From contig JAECYW010000015.1 in NCBI GenBank assembly GCA_023014335.1, positions 434,001 through 498,000 on the forward strand: 64,000 nucleotides of DNA, read 5' to 3'. Below, piece after piece: positions 58,185 to 64,000 of the stretch (positions within the stretch are counted from its first letter, which is position 1; the number at the start of each line of letters is the position of its first letter). The position numbers and the translations under genes were made by a program. This DNA comes from Galerina marginata. Taxonomy: Eukaryota > Basidiomycota > Agaricomycetes > Agaricales > Galerinaceae. Below the pieces are notes generated by a model that did not search any database, was not told the DNA's origin, and saw only the letters and a list, made by a program, of their open reading frames with translations.

Positions 58185-60323
58185 ATGTTTTCTCGAATCG
58201 CAGCCACCGCTGTGGTCCTCAGCGCGTCCTTCGCTCTTGCTTGGAATCCCAATTCTTACCAGCAAACTCACCTTGGAGGAGGAGGTGCCTACGACGCGGG
58301 CTTGTTTACTCCAGTCGAATCACTATCCAGCTTATCGACGTCAACCTTTACCACACTTGGTCATCCTTTCTTCCCCCATTACAGCGTGCGCGTAAAAAAG
58401 AGCCAGTTCTGCGATGAAACTGTCAAGTTAGCACTATTACACTTGTTGCTATTCCGTCATTTATGCTGACCCTATTTTCGAAAACCAGTGCATATACGGG
58501 TTACATTGACGTCGAAGCTAGGCACTTGTTTTTCTACTTCTTTGAGAGTAGGAACGACCCCGCGAAGGACGATGTAATATTCTGGACAAATGGAGGTACG
58601 CGCGTTTAGTTGTTCGTTTTCTCGACAATAGCTCATTGACAGGTCCTGGATGTTCATCCTCTCTCGGGCTCTTCATGGAGCTTGGTCAGTACCTGTACTT
58701 TGACCCACAAACGAATCTCGTCCTCAATGTTAAACGGTGCATAGGTCCTTGTCGCATTCCAAGTGAAAATGGAACAGTTTTTCATCCAGAATCCTGGAAC
58801 ACGAATGCGAACGTGTTCTTCGTCGACCAACCTGTTGGCGTAGGCTTCTCATATGCCGAACACGGAGAGTTTGTTGTAAGTTGGTCTGAGAATCTCTTCG
58901 TCTTAAACCCGCCTCATTAAAATACTTCCAGGGTACTTCTGAAGAAGCCGCCAGAGATATCGCAGCCTTTGTGTCAATTTTCTTCGAAAACTTCAGTCAA
59001 TTCAAAGGACGTGCATTCCACATGGCTGGAGAGTCATATGGGGCGAGTTTTAGATCAGGAAAGGCGAGCTGAAATATATATTAATATCATTCTAGGGCCG
59101 CTACCTACCACTTTTCGCCTCAGCCGTCTATGACCAAAACGCGAAACTCTCTGCTGCTGGGCTGACTCCAGTTAACCTGCAGTCCGTAATGATTGGTACG
59201 AAAATTTATCTCAATTGAAGGACAACTTAACTGGGGGTTTCTTTTTAGGAAATGGAATGACCGATAGTTTCAAGATGACTTTGTCCTACTATGACATGCA
59301 ATGTTCTCCTGCATCCGTCGCACCCGTCGTCAATATTGACAGCTGTGTCGCCATGAAATCTACGGTAATTCAATGAAGGACCCTTTCGACGCTTTAGTGC
59401 TAAGACATCGCGATCTTTTCTTAGTTGAAACGGTGCGAAAGCTGGATGAAGGCTTCCTGCGAGGACCAATATGATGCTATCAACTGCGGAGCTGCATACC
59501 AGTTCTGCAGGACTATTTATAGTGGACCTTATCATGAAACAGGTCAGTCGCAATCTCAACTGGCTGGTTTGATACTGTACTCAAACATTTTCGCAAACTA
59601 GGAAGAAATCCTTACGACATAAGCAAGCAGTGCGAAGGAAATATTCAAGAGACCCTATGCTATCCTCAGACGAAGTCAATAAGTCACCGAACCTCACAAG
59701 TTCTCCTCGCTAACCTGAACTTACTGTAGATTTATCCGCGATTTCCTCGACAAACCCTCGGTCAGGTCGCTCTTAGGCGTGGACAAATCTATTACTCAGA
59801 ACTTCTCGTCATGCTCTCATGATGTCGGCGGTGCCTTTGGAGCGACGCAGGATATATTGCACCCAACAAAGGATTACGTCGCGGCTCTGCTCGAACGTGG
59901 TGTCAGAGTGCTCATTTACGTCGTGAGTTTCCTCTTGAAATTCACTTGAGGCTGGATGTGCTGACGTCTGTGGTTTTGAAGGGTGCATACGACTGGATTT
60001 GCAACCACGTCGGAAACGAAAGATGGACGCTGGCTTTGGAATGGAGTGGACATTCAGAGTTCGCTGGGCAGGAGTTGAGGGATTGGTTAGTCGATAGCAA
60101 ACCAGCCGGAAAAACGAGAAGCGCACAAGGCTTCACGTTCGCCACCATCGCTGGTGCTGGGCATATGGTTAGTGTTTAATCTTTTTTCGTTCTTTTTTTT
60201 TTTAGCATGTATGATATCGTGATTGACATTGGATTTTTTCCCTTCCTTCTTTAGGTTCCATTTGATAAGCCAAAGGAATCGTTGGAGCTCGTAAACAGGT
60301 GGATTGCCGGTAAAGACCTCTAG
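58185..60323 (+). CDS. Serine carboxypeptidase (S10 family, CPY-like)
   Basis: Twelve exons: 58185-58426, 58489-58595, 58643-58684, 58745-58875, 58932-59042, 59096-59195, 59249-59364, 59425-59542, 59602-59674, 59730-59922, 59982-60167 and 60255-60323. They give 495 aa with a closed frame. A signal peptide ([19 protein letters not shown]) is followed by the S10 hallmarks [36 protein letters not shown] and GESYGGRYLP. The catalytic triad is Ser209 (GESYGG), Asp415 (AYDWICN) and His472 (AGHMVPFDKP), with Glu before the Ser. These enzymes remove C-terminal residues in the vacuole or outside the cell. The intron after exon 5 begins GCGAGT (GC-AG type). I started at ATG 58185 because it gives the signal peptide directly. 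A partial copy lies at 63290. Confidence 0.93.
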
Positions 60324-60853
60324 TTGCGTATTCATGAATCTATGCAATCTTAACGAAGGTTTGAACTTGTTTAAATGCATTGCGAAGTCATGGTATTTCA
60401 ATAACCGCCTTCATATTCTGGGCCAACAACTGTCTCTGAACTGTTCACAATCTACTAAGTAGCCATGGCCCAACACTAAACGACTCGCGAGGCTATCTTG
60501 GTCTTTTCTGTTGTAGTTTGCCATCCGGACTCCGGAGAGTCCCAATCGGTGCCATCAATACGCCTTCTGGCCGATCATATGACATAAGCATTTTACACAC
60601 ATTCTCTGGACCTGCCACCTCGTCTCTTGAGTTCGAACTAAAAGGTTCTTGAATCCCCAGTCTCTCACTAATTGTTCCCTTTCTCATTAACGGTATACGA
60701 TGCACCGGATTGATGAAAAATACTGTGCCCTAAATATGTCAGCTCTTTGCGGCCGGTTCAGTCACGATTAATTCTTCAGTTGTGGGTTGTGGGCCACTGG
60801 ATGGGACAGGGGTCCATAGTCCCCTGAGGTGATTTCCCACTGTCTTATCAGTA

Positions 60854-63013
60854 ATGGGATCAAAAGTCAACGAAACTTTTCAACCAACCACTTCATTCAC
60901 CACGAATCGCAGAAAGTATACCAGCTACTTCGATCGCGTTATGACACTGCTTCCAGGCTTCGGCCGCCCACTTAACTACGTTCCTCGCAAGACCGAGCCT
61001 GACTATGTTGGAGACCTCTTGCCCACCGCCCTCAGTGGAAGCAACATCGAAGCTGGAGCCGTAGCGTAAGTCAGACAGCAATTGCTTTTGGATCCGAGAT
61101 TCTGATCATTTTTTACACAGTTTTCCCTTGACCACTTTACGTGAACTGACGATGCTGCAGTTGATGAACAGTATCACAGACAAACCCGATTGGAGCATCA
61201 AAGTCTGTCTTCTTTGCAGGAGCCGCAGACTTTTTCTAACCTCCGTGGCTAGATCAATGATCCCGACATCACGCAGAAATGGAAAGACGAAGCCCTTGGT
61301 TCTGGTCGTGATATTACGACAAAAATGGTTGACTGGTGCATCGACGAACTCCAGTACAGGGCGAGTTTGATTCCGGCACCCCCTGCAAAATCGCCACCGG
61401 TTTTCGTCTTTAACGGCGATGTAGTCAAATCTGACACCGCTGTCCCCCCTGAACTCAAGAAAGAAATTCAAGAAGCTGTTAAGAAATTCGAGGCGAATAT
61501 CCCTGGAAGGCTGAAAGACTGGCACCCAAATTCGGATGAAAAAGTCTGGGATCTTGTCCATCCTTCCCTATTTCCTCTTATCTATGGTCGTACGCGTGTA
61601 TTGGCGAACGGGGAGACCACGACTATAGACAACTGCATCCTACGTTCAGGAGACGGTGAAATTGCCCCATCTCCGCCTAACGATCAGACATTTGAATTAG
61701 GGTCCTCTGCTTCCTACTCCTCATGGCAAGTAAATGAATTGCAGCAGCCTTTCAGCGCAAAATTTCAGTGGCTACCCTGCGAGGTCGATATCTCACGAAA
61801 CGAAGCAAAGTAGGATTTTGAACTTCTAAGCTTCTCCTTTCTAATAGCAATTCTGTTTAGAATAACGAGTTACATCAATAACCTCCACCCTCAAGAAGAA
61901 AAGCCGCTATACCAACTCGTTGAGAAGCTGATCTCTTTATCCATCCCTCTTTGGGACTCGACCCTTGCACCTTTGCAAGCTAGGGGATATCACACTAATC
62001 TTCAGAGGCGCATACCTTATGATCGCGTTAAATACGACCCCGACCCGGAAAATGGACCTCAAACTGATGGTCCGCAACAGCAGCCTAACGAATTTGACGA
62101 TGACTACTGGGAGAGACGGGATGAGTGGTATGAGGCGACACGAAGGGTAGTCCTTCCGGAACCTGGTTCTTTCGCCCCTCCGGAGAAACCGCCGGCTTTT
62201 AGTTTGATAGAGAAGTATGGCAAAAGAGGATTGCAGGTCATCGTCAAATTGGCGAACATTGAGCTGACGCCTGAAAAATCGGAGTACAACGGTGGCTCGT
62301 GGCACGTCGAGGGTCAAATGGTGAGTTTGCTCTAATATTAGGCTTCGTGAACTCGACTCAAACTCGTATTCCCGCAGAATGAACACATTGTGGCGACTTC
62401 GCTTTATTATTATTCTTGCGAAAACATAACCACTTCAACCTTGTCATTCAGACACCTCTGCAACACAGAAGACGCTGACGAGGTCGGCTACCCTCAAAAC
62501 CATCATGATTGGCTCTCTGTTGTTTTCGGGTGCGAACAAGACGGCCCTGCAGTCCAAGAAATAGGCGGTGTGGAGACGCGTGAAGGCCGACTTCTGACAT
62601 TCCCCAATATCCTGCAGCACCGCGTCGGGCCATTCAAACTCGAAGACCTCACCCAACCAGGGCATCGCAAGATCGTGGCCCTCTTCCTTGTCGACCCGAA
62701 TATCAAGATCATCAGCACTGCCAATGTCCCCTGCCAGCAGCAGGAGTGGTGGTGGGAAGTGACGCGGTCGTTACCACTGCAGCATGGGCAAGCCTCAGCT
62801 TCGACGTCTTCGTCTTCGTCTGCGCTGGCTGGCTTAGGAGTTGCCGGTCTCCCAGTAGAACTGCAGGGCCATATTTTGGAGGGCGTCGACTTCCCGATCA
62901 GTTTGGCGGAAGCGAAGAAGTTGAGGCTTGAGTTGATGGAAGAACGAAAGCAATTTGTGGTCGAACATGGTATCGCTTTTCAGAGCTCCACATTCTCTCT
63001 CTGCGAACATTGA
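60854..63013 (+). CDS. DUF4246 protein, candidate 2OG-Fe(II)-type fold
   Basis: Five exons: 60854-61065, 61121-61202, 61253-61809, 61861-62320 and 62378-63013. They give 648 aa with exact closure. The sequence matches the fungal DUF4246 family from the N-terminal PGFGRPLNYVPR, LRELTMLQLMNSITDKPDW and IPGRLKDWHP segments to WHVEGQMNEHIVATSLYYY and NHHDWLSVVFGCEQDG near the C-terminus. The function is not established as far as I know. The C-terminal part carries His432-x-Glu434, His518 (in NILQHRVGPF) and Arg534 (in GHRKIVALFLVDP), the order and spacing of iron and 2-oxoglutarate ligands in double-stranded beta-helix oxygenases. This is my inference. No signal peptide is present, so it is probably cytosolic or nuclear. 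A Ser/Ala-rich loop near 585-600 is the only low-complexity part. Confidence 0.88.
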
Positions 63014-63289
63014 ATAAACAATGCACATTTTACCACCTTTTAGCATTATCAGTCATTCGTACCAATTGAAAAATTCACGGATAGGCGCTCAGTTCGGTTG
63101 CTTCCCATTCTGCGTCTCCCAAATGATCCAATTCACTTGTGCTGACATACACTTCCCAACTTTTTATCCTTCCCTCCTTTCAAGTTTCAGGCTGTCCACT
63201 GCCAATGACTTTCAAGTTCAATATGACCGACTTCCGCCATGACCATTCTGTGACATGCTGCCGACTTGTGGGCTGGGCGGTCACAAACC

Positions 63290-63823
63290 CATTACTTACT
63301 CAGAACTTCTCGTCATGCTCTCATGATGTCGGCGGTGCATTTGGAGAGACGCAGGATATATTGCACCCAACAAAGGATTACGTCGCGGCTCTGCTCGAAC
63401 GTGGTGTCAGAGTGCTGATTTACGTTGTGAGTTTCCTTTTGAAGTTCACTTGAGGCTGGATGCACTGACGTTCGTGGTTGTGGAGGGCGCATACGACTGG
63501 ATTTGCAACCATGTCGGAAACGAAAGATGGATGCTGGCTTTGGAATGGAGTGGACATTCAGAGTTCGCTGGGCAGGAGTTGAGGGATTGGTTAGTCGATA
63601 GCAAACCAGCCGGAAAAACGAGAAGCGCACAAGGCTTCACGTTCGCCACCATCGCTGGTGCTGGATATGGTCCGTGTTTAAATCTCTCCGTCCTTCAAGC
63701 ATGTACAATACCGTGACTGACACTGGGTCCCTTCCTTTTTCCAGGTTCCATTTGATAAGAGTTGATAAGCCGAAGGAATCGTCGGAGCTCGTGAACAGGT
63801 GGGTTGTCGGTAAAGACCTCTAG
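63290..63823 (+). pseudogene. Truncated duplicate of the S10 carboxypeptidase 3' end
   Basis: The sequence matches 59787-60323 through the last exons and introns, including TCAGAACTTCTCGTCATG. Only the C-terminal quarter is present. The segment with the catalytic His is changed: GGGCATATG of the intact gene is GGATATG here, a deletion that removes the His codon and shifts the frame. The last exon carries an extra 10-nt AGTTGATAAG duplication that creates a stop. No upstream exons with the GESYG motif precede it. Similarity continues a little into the 3' flank. Decayed copy without function is the simplest reading. Confidence 0.88.
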
Positions 63824-64000
63824 TTGCGTGTTCGTGAATCTACGTAATTTTAACGCAGGTTTGTTTTAAATTTGAATACATTGCGAAGTTATAACCGTGG
63901 CTCAACACTAGTGACTAAACAACTTATATATTTATGGGTTGGTTCTGCTGTATGTAGTGGCACGCAATGAACAAAAAAAATCCATCACGAAATCCTCACT

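Overview
The window looks like nuclear DNA of a mushroom-forming basidiomycete (Agaricomycetes). The genes are split by many short GT-AG introns (mostly 45-70 nt), some with CTAAC or CTGAC-like branch sites, and the families present are fungal: Chs7, Clg1-type Pho85 cyclin, Spo22/Zip4, NACHT NTPases, DUF4246, S10 carboxypeptidase and RBR E3 ligases. No prokaryotic, viral-genome or organellar features were seen. Exons were assembled by hand from splice signals. For most genes the reading phase closes exactly from ATG to stop, which is the main support for the models.

Layout: 0-2.4 kb, no gene recognised. 2.4-3.8 kb (-), a 400-aa protein with two PH-CRIB modules and no kinase domain. 5.5-11.9 kb (-), a direct tandem duplication of about 3.4 kb carrying two RING-IBR-RING genes. 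One is frameshifted in RING1. The other has a stop codon lying inside a plausible newly formed intron, plus a duplicated 3' exon. 11.9-14.6 kb, decayed sequence. 14.8-15.5 kb (+), a small secreted protein with a 9-nt micro-exon. 15.5-18.5 kb, no gene. 18.6-23.3 kb (-), a Spo22/Zip4-type meiotic TPR protein, divergent from a 109-aa membrane protein at 23.5-24.1 kb (+). 24.1-29.9 kb, no gene. 29.9-34.4 kb (-), a very long Clg1/Pcl-type cyclin rich in low-complexity sequence. 34.4-45.6 kb, an 11-kb gene-free stretch. 45.6-47.4 kb (+), CHS7.

48.6-57.6 kb (-) holds two NACHT-NTPase paralogues. The distal copy (54.7-57.6 kb) is intact. The proximal copy is split by a 2.54-kb LTR retroelement with two identical 159-bp LTRs and a 5-bp target duplication. 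The element is a deletion derivative: its one ORF keeps only a copia-like protease/pre-integrase segment whose DSG motif is changed. A second element with terminal inverted repeats lies between the paralogues. 58.2-60.3 kb (+), an S10 serine carboxypeptidase. 60.9-63.0 kb (+), a DUF4246 protein. 63.3-63.8 kb, a broken duplicate of the carboxypeptidase 3' end.

The genes do not form one pathway. CHS7 and the Clg1-like cyclin concern growth and the cell wall, Spo22 concerns meiosis, and the NACHT and RBR copies look like fast-evolving paralogue families with fresh duplications, insertions and gene breakage. The most notable signals are the kinase-less double PH-CRIB protein, the exon-level changes between the two RBR copies, and the very recent non-autonomous LTR element inside the NACHT gene.
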